NCBI GenBank assembly: GCA_964036275.1
Contig: OZ038434.1
Location: forward strand, 16,357,879-16,421,878
Reading direction: 5' to 3'
Length of the DNA stretch: 64,000 nt
Origin: Litoditis marina
Taxonomy: Eukaryota > Nematoda > Chromadorea > Rhabditida > Rhabditidae
Below are positions 1-11,552 of this stretch, in pieces (position 1 is the stretch's first letter; every line of letters begins with the position of its first letter). The notes beneath the pieces were generated by a model. The model was not told the origin of the DNA and did not search any database. It was given only the letters and a program-made list of their open reading frames with translations. Made by a program: the position numbers and the translations under genes.

Positions 1-397
1 CTTCATGATGTCGTAGTTGCTCTCGCCTTCTGGTGACTCTTCTTCTGTGCGCTCTCTTGTTTCAGTGCCTCTCTTCGTAATTCGATATGATCATACAGGA
101 ACGATTGATTACATATGGGGGAAGTATATATGAAGATTACGGAGTAAGTCTTTAACGAGCCTACAACAGACGAGATATTTTTCTCAGGACGAGATCATTA
201 CTTCAACCACTTCACAGTACAGTGAAAAGAAAGTGCGCGTGGAACACATGTATACAAACTTGCAATAATGAATGGAATTATCACGAAAAACGTGAAATAT
301 CATAATTTTTGCACTTTTGCCATTATGCGCTCTCACATTCTGCGTTCCACGTGTTTCACGGACTGCCTTTGGATGTATAGTCATAGTCGATATACCG

Positions 398-2788
398 TTA
401 TTTCGCTAGATCCAGTCGGGACGTCTCGTACCCCTGTATGAATACTTCATGATTCTGCGTGTATCTTCTCTTCCTCTTCTTCCCTCCGCACAACGACAAT
501 AGGGCACAGAAGACGATCATCGCCGTCCCGATTACCATGCTCAGGTACGCCCTTCCCAGTCGACAGCCACCTGGAAATACCTAATTATAGGGGTGGCCAT
601 GGTTGAGTTGTAGTTGGATCTGAGAGATTTCAAACCACTTCTTAAACAAAGTTGATCAATTGCCAGCGTTTCAATCCTCCTTGCTTGAGCGACCCATATA
701 TGACGACAAAACCAAGTGAGACAGGCAGAGGATGGACTATCACAATAGAAGCTGCATCCAGAAGAGTTGGCAAAACCGCTTCGTCAAAGAAATCAGGAAC
801 TCCGTAGTTTGCTTCATAACACACTGGTAAACTCGACCAAACTTTAAATACTATCAATTCTCAAACCCCCGAAGGACCAATCGAAAAGCCTTGTAGCATT
901 CCACCTATGTCATGTGACACAATTGTACATCTATCGTATCTACTTAATTTGTGGACTACTTGACTACGACTTGTTATTAGAAAAGGAAAGAACAGAAGTC
1001 ATTTCGTTTTTGGCAAACACAATATGAAATTTTTCCAGGAAGGAAAACGTACCGAGATTGAATCTATCGGCTGTGGCTCCGCAGGCGTCTTTAACTTCCA
1101 GGTTATCCCAACCCAAGGGATACAGTACTAGGGCTGCGGCCACTAGCGCACCTGGAACAAACATCGAGTTATTTTGAATAATGGTCATGTGTTTCATGGA
1201 ACGGGATACTTCATCTACGTACTACCAAATAATCCTTCTCTTATGAAGAGCATGTATGCGACATTTTGTCAAGAAAAACATGAAAACCTCTAAACTTTTC
1301 TAGTGTTACAGAAATTGTCACTGAGACCAAACAGTATCACGTAGAGCGGTGACTTTTCGAAATCAGAACTTGAAACTTTATTTTCTCAAAAAATTACCTG
1401 CGAGTATTTGAAATAGTCCGACGATGAGAGCCGTTGTGCTCGATACAATGTCCCTCATGCACACGGAGGGAAGCAACAACAGAACGAGAAGAAGAGACAA
1501 TGAGGCACCTGAAACACACTGTGAAGGGAGGGGACCGCAACAATTCTCGAATCTTGACGGACTCGAGATCAAATTACAAAATAACATATTAGGGGTGGGT
1601 ACGCGAATCTCCCTTTCCGTTGCCTAACACCCTCTTTGAAAGGCAACGTACACGTGAACTAGTGTTTGCATCAACTCCACTTCTCCACTTGACTCTTTCG
1701 ATTGTTCACGTTGAGTTGTATTATTCGTTTATTCAGAAATAAAATTTCATGATAGCATGTCAAAACACAGCCTAGAACTATCAATGTTCTCCTCATAGAT
1801 AAACCATCACCACCATAGTTCCAGACAAAAGTGAAAATCGAAGAAGGAAAACCGACCTGCCGTGGCTGACACTATGGCTATTCGCCAGAACAGGGAGGGA
1901 ACGGCTGCGAATGACTCGTATCGGCCACACTCAGGCAAGAGAAGAATACGCTTCGATTCCTGAAATGAAAAGATTTACCACGAAAATTCTCAATTTAGAA
2001 TAATCTGACGTACGAAAGGATAGAAATGCTCCGTTCAGCATGAGCAGGTGACAACAGGCAATCTTAATACTATTTGTATTGAGAAAATTTTGCGTGTTTA
2101 AATTTGTCACAAGAACGGCCTGAATGTTGACAATTTTCACAGATGAAAAATCCTCCTCATACCCTGTTGAACTTGTGATCACTCACGTCGAGCGAGATAT
2201 TTCATTCATATTATTCTATACTTCGTTCACGCAGCGGTTTGACGGAACGACAGCTTGTGATTGTTCAAGAACTCACCTTGTCGAAGACAGGATAGTTACA
2301 TCTTTTGTATGCTCCAAAGTATGCCACCATTGTCTTTCCGTCAGCTGATACTTGTCCAATCAACCATTCTGGAGTCAGGACGCCACCGACTGAAAAGTGA
2401 ACTTATAGTAATTTAATTTGAACAAAATATGTAGATTGTCATTAGTACAAGAAGGACACAGAGCACACAATTCATAATGACATTTTGAAATATTTCAGTT
2501 TTTCTGTGAGCAATTCTCATGTTCTCTACCAAAATATTGATAGTCTTTTGATACCATAAATTTATGAAATTAATATCTACCATATTTTCAGTTTTCGCAA
2601 GGTCCAACTAACTCATAGTTAGTTGAAAAATAGACGTGAAAGTTCAATTTTCGCGCTCACAGATTCGTGTAATAAATAGTTGAATTGATAGATTTGTGCT
2701 GATTGAACCTACTTATAAGAGTGGTGGCTATAGCTGATAGCAGAGCCCATATAATTCCCACACAGGTCAGACCGCCGGAACCGGACAT
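398..2788 (-). CDS. LHFPL-family tetraspan membrane protein (LHFP-like), 224 aa
   Basis: Six exons on the minus strand: 2788-2713, 2389-2277, 1959-1857, 1508-1398, 1151-1053 and 570-398 (675 nt, phases join exactly). The product has four hydrophobic segments, at about residues 5-25, 97-120, 130-150 and 180-200. Family hallmarks seen are LTCVGIIWALLS at the N-terminus, FGAYKRCNYPV, PECGRYESF and LYPLGWDNLEV with a following Cys. These match the vertebrate LHFP/LHFPL pattern more closely than claudins; human LHFP is about 200 aa. LHFPL proteins sit in the plasma membrane, and some paralogues assist channels or receptors such as the hair-cell transduction complex and GABA-A receptor. The role here is unknown. 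The tail is basic (KKRKRR) and then polar. A 3' splice consensus lies about 44 nt upstream of the ATG, so a 5'-UTR intron or trans-splicing is likely. No clear poly(A) signal was seen. Confidence 0.88.
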
Positions 2789-4768
2789 TGGCAGATAGAG
2801 AGATAAAGTTCGATCGATGAGGTTTAAACTGGAAAGAAGGATGGAGTCAGAATGAGTTCGCTTGAAAATAATATATAACAGCAACTTCAACACAAATACT
2901 CAATACACACGTAACGAGAGCCATAGCTCAATAACTTTAAAAGCATGAAAGTGTGAATGAAAAAATCGACACAGATAGAGAAGACAACCCGAAACTGGAA
3001 TCCCTGATTCAAAAAAAAATTTTAGAGAGAGAAGCATCTTTCATAGAAACTCTACATTACATGCGACTAAAGTGGGGAATAGTGTAACTGGTTGCAGGTA
3101 GAATAATGACATCTGTAAACTAAGGTAACTCCTAGCAACCGGCTTGCGCCGTATTGCTGAGAGGTTCTTGAAGAAGGGGAATGACAAATTTAACAAGACT
3201 CCAATTACAGAATATCTGGCAATTCGAAAAGATTCGTAAAGTGTTATTATGGTTTCAAACGTGGAAATAAAATAATTTGTGTTGTCAGATCGCCATTCTA
3301 ATCGGAAACAGAAAAAGAAATAAAATTCAACAACTATATGACTGGCCAGGTCTTATATAGTGTTCCGTTTCGGAACATTTCCTCGTGAGGAGTCGTAATT
3401 CACTGATTCATAATTGTAATTGAATTCCGACGATGAAACGAACGAACACAAAACAAATTTTCGTCAAACATTTGTAAAGTAGAAATGAACAGAGGAGAGT
3501 TGTGCGCAATGAATAGCTCGAAAATTACTAACTCCGACATTCAAAAACAGCAAACAATTTCAGAAAAGTTTCTCAGAAGCAAATTGGGTAGCAAATTCAA
3601 AGTGAAGAGCCAAACACAGATGACTTTACAACTAAAACGAAGAAACACTTCAGTGTTACATCAATCTTTTCCATAGTTTCGTTGATTCTTAAACGTTTCA
3701 TTCTTGAAGTTGGAGTACGAGTATGAGAACTAGACTTCTCATGGCAATAATAACACACTAATTTCACCGAAAAAGTCCATATATAGCGAACATACTTTTT
3801 TAAAAGTCACATGTGTATAGTGGAACCGTGGACGTCATATATTGTTTACTTCGTTACTGCCGAAGAAAAATTAGATTTCACGTGACGCGTTTTTCATTCA
3901 TGAAAATTCAATAGAGAATACAATTCGCTGAACAAAATATTGTTGAGATAACTTGGAGAATAAAGACAAGACTCGACGGACAGTTCTCGGCGCGTTTATC
4001 GAATGATGTTGTTTAAAACATTATGAAGAGAGAGAAAAATGAAGCGAGAGGGGAAAGAGAATTAGAGAGGGAGAGGAGAAAAGAGAAAACACGAAAATAT
4101 TTTATCAGTGCTTTGTCATGATATCTAATTGAGACCGACTTATTTCCAAAGCGAGTAGCAGCAGGTGTGCACGCCGCGAACATTTACACATAAGGTTAAT
4201 GAATAATAACCAAACAGGTTGTTTATTTTGAGTTCTAGAAACAACCCTATGAAAATTTACAAGAATGACATGAAAGTTTTAACGGAACTGACAGAGACTA
4301 ACATATTTCGTTAATTGTCTTCGCACTTGGCCATATCAAAATGTGGATTATAATAGGAACCAGATGGTGTGAAAAGGCCAAGAAACAAGCCGAGATGACA
4401 GTGTAATAGAACTGCGTATCGCTATACATCTTGATAGAACATAGGCGATGTAGATAGTTATTATGGAAATAAAACAGCATTAAAGTGACAACTGGGCAAA
4501 ATGTTTGGTCTGAAAAAAGTAGTAATGCCAGAGTTCAGGCAGGAAAGTAGGTTTTATAGGTTATGATACACCGAAATCGATCAAAAAATCAGTATAAAGA
4601 GAAAATTGAGTAAAATACTCGACTCTGTTGTGATTCTCTCATTCTATTAGGACTGAATGTTGTTCACTGAAACTCTACAGAGCTGCAGCACTATACCGTC
4701 ACCTTGGCTCCTACGTCTCCAATTCCAACGTACCAATTCACGAAACTTTAAGTTCAAATGAATGTGAG

Positions 4769-4772
<4 letters not shown>

Positions 4773-4833
<61 letters not shown>
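4773..4833. repeat. (GA)n microsatellite
   Basis: About 30 uninterrupted GA dinucleotides. It flanks the CpG-richer segment upstream of the LHFPL gene, and it produces spurious Ser-Leu open frames on the minus strand. Confidence 0.95.
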
Positions 4834-4835
<2 letters not shown>

Positions 4836-6816
4836 AAAGAGAGCGGAAACAGAAAAAATAACACGTAGAGGTAGAGAGCGTATACTTGAGAAGACGCAGG
4901 TTGACATGTGACTGTCGGGATATCCCTGAACATGGCGTCAGAAACATTCCGGTGAAGCGTGCTACGGAAACTACGCGAAGTGCGCCAACTAATGCAGCGC
5001 ATCTTGTATTGCGAATGAGGTGACGAACAGCGCCTATTGGGTTTCGACCGGATCGAGTGACAAAAACAGCACCCACAACAGGAAACGAACCTGACCGGCA
5101 ATACAGGCGATTCACGCAAAAACCACTGAACTAGTGGAGCATTCTTTGAAACCTGAGAAGTGGGCAAACTAAACGAGATAAACTAGTATTGAAATATCAG
5201 AAAAAAAAAAGGAGAAATTTAGTGAAATTCAAGATTCAACTATCACACAACTGATTGAGCTTGGGCGTTGAGTCGCAGACTTTATCGGAGACAAATAAAG
5301 CCATCTATTTCATGAGATTGTGACGTTTCTGACTACCACATTATAAAGCAGATGTATAGAAAAATTTGTTCAAGTTCAGAGAGTTCAACCTTTTGTAAAC
5401 AACACAAAAGAAAAGTGAGAGCGAAGAACTCATGTCATTTTCACAACAAATGTAACGATAAAATGTTAGTATGCCTACGCGCGGTGAAAAATCGATAATA
5501 ACCTCAAAAGTGTAGAACATTTTCCATCGTGGAACGAACTCATTCTGGTATGGTTCATGTTGCGCGTGAGTATTCAGAGAACTACTACTGTTGAATCCGA
5601 TCTCCTAGTTGTTTGTCAATATAATTATATGTGTGCCTACTAGAACGGGCGTTTGTCAACAGGTGGTTGCGTGAGACATGTGTTTTCTGCATGTGTTTAC
5701 ACACAAAAACGTGCGTTGTATACCCACATGCTCTAAAAAATCACTCCTTCGTCGAGAGTATCAGTTACCGAATAGTCGACGAGGCGCTTTTAAACGTTCT
5801 TCGAGATAATCTATATTCCTCTCTTTTTCGATGTGACTTTGACAGCAAAAGTTTCTGCTGAGTAGTTTCAGGGAGGGTAGAGAATCTAGAGCATAGTTGC
5901 ACTTTTGTGTAAAACAAAAAAGGGGTCCAGAAATGACTGCGTGAACTTGCCTTCCAAGATGATTGCAGCTGGCTTGAACACGTGCATCGACTTTACTTCT
6001 ACATGACTTCAAAACCGAACTCAGCCCAAAAGCATGCGATAATTGAACTTGTTTTTTTTGAAAATGATCTTTTCGCATGATCAAAACCCACCTCTTCGAA
6101 TACAGGAATATATCCTAGCAATGGTAAGGTGCTCATTTGTGAACTTTTTCAACTTTACATGACTTTCTCGTTTTGATGATTCTTTCAAAAGTGAGCTGGA
6201 AAAGTGAGAACTAGAAGATGAATAGTTTAAGTTGAAGCAAACTGCAGTTCATTTCTAGAATAGAGGTGGAGAATACTTGTGACGGATGCGCGATTGGGGG
6301 TCGGTGGTGTGAAGTTGCACAGCTGAGATATATTACACGGGGAATATGATAGGATCAAAACAATTGTGGTGAGGGGAGGAAGACACTCAGTTAGTCCGCT
6401 CTACACACTCATACCCTAGTACAGTATACCCTCCGATCTTCAAGGAAAGTTTTGGTAAGTTTTCAGACTTTGGTGTATTGTTCTGTGCATTTACTACTAT
6501 GTGTTCGTTAGGTACATTTGAATACTCGCCCACATATTGTAATGAACTATGGAGCGGCCAAATTGAGTATACTGACACGTGATACTTGCACTTGCAGTTG
6601 AGATTCAAGAATAGCTCCAAAACCTGTCTGTTTTTGATAATTTCGTTGGAAATATGTATATCTTTTTTGAGTGTCACGACCTTTCCTCATTCTAGCCAAA
6701 CACGCAATATAGCTAATCGTATAACGAGTTCTGGGCAAACAAATTGGAAGGAGATGTCATTTCGATGTATTATGTGGTGAGTAGACTTGGCGGCTTTGCA
6801 TTGTGCTCTCGTTTGG

Positions 6817-7077
6817 AGTGACAAAGGGGGATGGGAGGGAGGGAGAGAGAGGGAGGGAGGGAGAGAGAGAGAGAGGGAGAGGGAGGGAGAGATGGGGGAG
6901 GGGGGAGGGAGAGGGAGAGATACTGAGAGAGTAGGAGAAGAAAAAGCGAAATAAAGAGGGATATGAGAAACAGAGAAGGCGAGAGAATAAAAGAAAGGGC
7001 GATAGAGAAAGAGGGGGGAGGAAGAGGAGAGAAGAGAAAGTATAGATGAGGGAGAGAGGGAGTGAAAAAGAAAAAGA
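6817..7077. repeat. Imperfect GA/GGA polypurine tract
   Basis: About 260 bp in which the plus strand is nearly all purine, built from GAGA and GGGA blocks. Long homopurine tracts can adopt triplex (H-DNA) structure. No coding signal was seen; the minus-strand Leu/Ser/Pro frames are artefacts. Confidence 0.9.
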
Positions 7078-7962
7078 TTGATAACTATATTGACCATTGA
7101 CTGCGCATTTGAAACACTGAATGAATTGAAACGTAAAGAAAAGTGAGCCGACGGGCGGCAAAAAAGCTAAAAAGTTGCGTGCGAAAAGCGCTGGGAAGAA
7201 ATTGAATGAACTAGAAGAGAGCCAGGTTCAAATGGATTATGGGAATTAGTATGGGAACGCAATCGAGAAGGGGGTTGAGTGGAGATCGAGCAAAGATTGC
7301 TCATGAAATCTGCCAAAACTTGTGGAAATCATTTTTTTTTCTTTTGAGAACGTCATGAAATACAGAATGTATTATTTTTATATATTGTATTCAATGCTTC
7401 TGTTCTTGAAATAAAACTACCGAATTTACAGTGACTATCATTGGTGAAAAACCATACGAATCATCTTGCAGATTCCCACCAGATAGTGGAGAACTCGCAG
7501 TTTTTATGGAGATCATTGTGCCGGTCTGAAGGTGACATGAAAACCGTAAAAATATGTTTTTCATAGAAAAGTATAATACAAAAAGTCCAGAAACCCAAGA
7601 CAATCTGACGAGTGTGAGGGAAGTAATGAAGTGTATCTCGCGGTCACTATTACATTTGAGGGCGTTGTTTATTCCAGAGTGCCATATTTGGAAGATGGTG
7701 TTTTCATATTGCGATATGACGTGGTTCGGCCGCCACCTACGTGTCCACCCTAATCTATGGACGGATTGAGTTATGCAATCGGAACCGACCAATTTAGAAA
7801 CTGAGGATGGCGAGCAGAGAGAGAGGGTGAACATGTGAATTCAGAAGAAAAACAAGAAATAAGAAGTTTCATATCTAAAACTTTTGAGTTACACTATTTG
7901 AGCCATTATTTGGAATAAAAACTCCATACGTGGTACAACTGAAGCCCATGTGTGAAGAATGT

Positions 7963-8103
7963 GTTATACTAGAAGTGTATAAATTGAATGGTCACGTAAT
8001 GTTAGCATTCTGGTTACGCATCGTGCACTTTGTCGTTGCACGTTTCTGAGTTCTGCTGTGTTTAACATATTTCACGTGACTGTGCAGTTGACTAACAGTG
8101 TAG
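7963..8103 (+). mobile_element. MITE family 1, copy A
   Basis: About 140 bp element. It starts TTATACTAGAAG, followed after a short spacer by a GTCACGT core, and it ends TTCACGTGACTGTGCAGTTG plus ACTAACAGTGTAG. The two ends are imperfect inverted repeats of about 32 bp. The interior (CGTGCACTTTGTCGTT, GAGTTCTGCTGTGTT) is shared with the copies at 18.8, 21.9, 24.9, 29.5 and 30.2 kb. It has no coding capacity, so it would be a non-autonomous DNA transposon. Confidence 0.8.
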
Positions 8104-8961
8104 TTTGCATTAGTATACTCTGGCTAGCAAAATTCTGCAAGAATTTTTCATAACCGACGAAAGTGTTAAGAGCAATACAGAGGGAGAAGATGAATATTTC
8201 TCATAAATACTCATTTGTCCGTTCAATTTTCTATATTCCTTTATAATATTTTGTTTTAAAAAGAAAAATACAGCCAGCCAAAACACTTTACCAAACGTTT
8301 TGGCAAGAAAGCGAAGCGAAGCCAGTTGAAAGCAGCCTGTTGCCTCTTGCGTTTGATTGTTGCTTCTGAGGCGGTATTGGAGAGGGCGGGAAATTTGCAT
8401 ATTTCAATGCAACTCTCTCGAGAGAAGACGACAATTCACGAAAGAAAGGCGCCAATTGAAATGCATAGAAAAGCTACAGTTATTCTGAATAAAAGAAAAT
8501 GGGTGATCTTCTCAGCTTCTGGGTGGTCTACTTAGAAAACTGTGGGTTTGACATCGTGTGAAAGACGCACTGGTCAGGGTTGTTTGCGAAGTTTGGGAAG
8601 TTGAACATACAAAACATCCGTAAAACTTAAAAATGTTTTTTCCAATAATCCGACTCAAGTTGTCTTGAAAAGAACTTGAAATAGTTGCTTTGAACGTTGT
8701 TTTTATTACAGCTAATCCTTATCGAAGCTTAGTTTTGACAGTTGTTAGTCCATTATTATGTATTACTACAGTGTTTTTTCCAGAAGTTTCCAGCTACATA
8801 GTGATAGAATATATTAGGTGCAGAGGCATAGTATAACATATATCTGTCAATAGGACATAACTAGAGTGCGGGTGACCATAAAGCGAGAGAGTAATCTATC
8901 CAGCTGACACATATACATCTTATCCGCATGAGTAATGGTCTATGCAAATTCGCTCTCACTT

Positions 8962-8975
8962 GGGGGGGGGGGGGG
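8962..8975 (+). repeat. Poly-G run (14)
   Basis: Fourteen consecutive G residues in an otherwise AT-rich spacer, following the octamer-like ATGCAAAT at 8942. No other structure was seen nearby. Confidence 0.9.
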
Positions 8976-10265
8976 TTAGAGGGTAGTTCCGATTGGCCAC
9001 GAGTGCCTTCACTAGACAAATTGACGCCGTTCACATCTCATAATCTACTTGTCCCAACTCAAGTACAACACGTTATGCTACTTGTAGAAGTAGCGTGAGA
9101 CAGGGTTTTATACATTTCACACAAAACAGGAGCACGTACGTTATAACGTTTGTATGTCGAAGCTTTGTAGCTGCTGTAATGGTCGTATTCAGGAGTTTGA
9201 CGACTTGAATATTCCAATCTCGTCAAAAATACGTTGTTTCTTTGCTCTTGTATTCCGCCGAGATTCGAATCTCACAAAATAGTGGGCACAGAGAAAGACG
9301 TCGGTTTACATTTATAACGCACAGTATGACGACGAAATACTAGGCGCTGTGGGATTCTCATTCCATTCAACCAAGGAAAGCAGGTATGCTATAACATCCC
9401 GGCACCTCCTTTCGACCCTGCGTATCTCGCTCTGCGCACTATTCGGTGAGAGAAGAGAAATATCAAACGTTTGGAAGACATGCCCGTTGCGATAAAAAAA
9501 TTCGAATACAGAATACAGGACATAAACGTTTACTTCACTGAAGATTCATAGAAAAAGGATGTTTAGTAAATACGATGAGCCAAAATTAACGAAACTAAGA
9601 TTTGGTTGAACTATTCGTTCGAACTGTTGACGCGAAACCCCTTCCAGAAAAAACAATGGAGAGAACAGGCGGCCCAACCTAGAAATTTATGTTTCTGTGT
9701 CTCTGATTAATTGGTGAAAGTATCATACAACACACATTACCACGGGTTTCACAGCATATTTCATGAGCTTTACGATTTTGCGAAGTGGTCGGGAATATCA
9801 CAGAAAACTACTGTGATTACCAAAGAAATTTGCCTACAAGATACTTGTAGCCGTTGTGGAATAATCTCCAAATTAGTTGCTCTAGCATTGAGCTGGCTTG
9901 AGCACTGTAATTCTACATATAACCTACATGCGAAGAAAATCTGAAAGCGAGATGGTTGAAATACGACTAACTTGATCTCGTAATGCATAGAAATACGTTC
10001 ATCCTCTCTCCCTCTCCCTCTCTCCCTCTTGCCCTCTCTCATATATATTCCAAATTTATGGCTAGCGGGCTCTCCTGATGAGGCTCGACCGCTAGCCAGT
10101 GTAGTTTCGTAGAGAGTCGGAGCCGAAACGAACTGCACTTGTTTTTAAATATAACTAACTTCATCAAATGACAGTATTTAAGATTCTCACCTATTTTAAG
10201 TTAAGCGTTCATTATATAAATAGTTAATTAACATAAACCCCAACTTTTTAAATGTTTTCATTAAT

Positions 10266-10279
10266 CCCTCTCTCTCTCC

Positions 10280-10356
<77 letters not shown>
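10266..10356. repeat. (CT)n microsatellite
   Basis: About 90 bp of CT dinucleotides, interrupted only by a few CCCT units at the left edge and near the right end. Confidence 0.95.
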
Positions 10357-10359
<3 letters not shown>

Positions 10360-10887
10360 GTCTCACTCATTTCATCTCACTCTCTTCCTCATGGGACGTT
10401 AGCTCTCATTTCTCATTCCAGCTGTCAGCATAATTACCTACCAGTCTCCGTAATTATTGTTCCACAAATCTAGATCACGCAACCATTGATAGCGTGAGCT
10501 GAACGCAATATACGGGTCTCTTGCAAACTGAAAATGAATTGAATTCTATTTATACGTTGATGGGTAAAGCTGTGACAACACTATTCTCCAGAAACCGTAT
10601 TGATGAACATCCAGGCCTTTTCTCCACCCGCCGGTATCGAATATCACGAATTAGCGCGTAAGTCGAGGACGCAGGATCGGATGAAGGTTCCGGGGTGTTC
10701 CAGCAGACCAATCGGACAGAAGGCTCGTCGACTCAATTGATTCCAACTTCACTATAGAATTGCATTAGTTGGGAGGAAATTAAGAAAAGATGAGAAAAAA
10801 CTGTTAATTTGGTTCTACGCTGCATGTACATTTTCATTTAAAATCTGTGCTGTTTATGTAGATCAAACTACAACTCCGTGTTGGATG

Positions 10888-10928
10888 AGTGTCCCCGTCA
10901 AGTCCCCGTCAAGTCCCCGTCAAGTCAC
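10888..10928 (+). repeat. Short tandem repeat, 11-bp unit GTCAAGTCCCC
   Basis: Three to four head-to-tail copies of an 11-bp unit, within an open frame (10878-11258) that shows no splice or family support. Confidence 0.85.
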
Positions 10929-11302
10929 CATTCGCAACATTTTGAACCCAACCTTCAAAACCTAACGTATAGAAACGTCGCTTCAATGACTCCAATTAGA
11001 GTAAGTGCATGTAAAAACATGCGCAGAATACACATTCATGCGCAGTTGGCTGAGATGAACTATGTAAATCACAATTATCATCCTTCTCTTCGACTTCGGA
11101 AACGAAGCAGTTTTAATCAGAGAATTAATGACAGATCACGACCGACATATACTCGAGTTTCGGGCTCAAGTGTAACTGTCATAACAAAGCGGTCACTCAG
11201 AAACAAGCTGTTTGAATCTCCTCGTACTGCTTTGATTCGCTCTGTAGTGTGGGAATAACTTGTGTACGTCGTTCGAAATAAACCATAAACTTCGTTTTTT
11301 TT

Positions 11303-11360
11303 CTCATATACAGGGAAATATAACAAACGTCTCATACACACAGGGAAATATAACAAACGT
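11303..11360 (+). repeat. Direct duplication of a 28-30 bp unit
   Basis: Two adjacent copies containing CAGGGAAATATAACAAACGT, about 200 bp upstream of the metalloproteinase start codon and so possibly within its promoter or 5' UTR. Confidence 0.85.
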
Positions 11361-11552
11361 GGCTGACTCATAAAGATGTCTGAAGTTCTGACGTGTACGT
11401 CCCTTCTCCGCTTGTTTGCCTTTGAGTGTTTGTTTCTCTCTCTCTTCATAGTTTCCTCTCCTCTCTGTTTCTCTGTTAGCTCTCCTCCATTCCCTCTCTC
11501 TCGTCCCTCCCTAAATGGGATAGCGCCCGTCCATACAACCTATTCTCCGCTC

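Larger units (their letters stand above)
2789..11552. other. Gene-poor spacer with microsatellites and dispersed repeats
   Basis: No exon set with continuous frame and splice sites was found on either strand in this 8.8 kb stretch. Open frames up to about 147 codons occur (for example minus 7391-7834), but none resembles a known family and several are low-complexity artefacts of (GA)n. The 5' untranslated exons and promoter of the upstream LHFPL gene must lie here. The stretch 4870-5130 is visibly richer in CpG than its surroundings and is a candidate for that promoter. Separate entries cover the purine tracts, the G run and a MITE. Confidence 0.6.

Noticed and set aside
66..143. Possible plus-strand terminal exon at the left edge (good acceptor GTTTCAG, about 21 open codons, stop 131-133), or a minus-strand acidic open stretch at 1-100.
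   Set aside because: Both readings are short, run off or near the edge and conflict with each other. No family is recognisable and no poly(A) signal follows.
642..857. Open frame on the minus strand in the last LHFPL intron, with a hydrophobic stretch resembling an alternative fourth membrane segment.
   Set aside because: The canonical last exon (570-398) matches the family far better, and this frame lacks family residues and a clear stop/poly(A) arrangement. Kept only as a remote alternative exon.
4738..5167. Minus-strand open frames of 125 and 137 codons.
   Set aside because: Extended artificially through the (GA)n tract as Ser-Leu repeats. The adjoining CpG-richer part may be promoter rather than coding.
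6687..7161. Minus-strand Leu/Ser/Pro frames of about 135 codons.
   Set aside because: Translation of the polypurine tract in two frames; low complexity.
7391..7834. 147-codon minus-strand open frame.
   Set aside because: No recognisable motif, unlike-protein composition, and no splice or neighbour support; likely chance.
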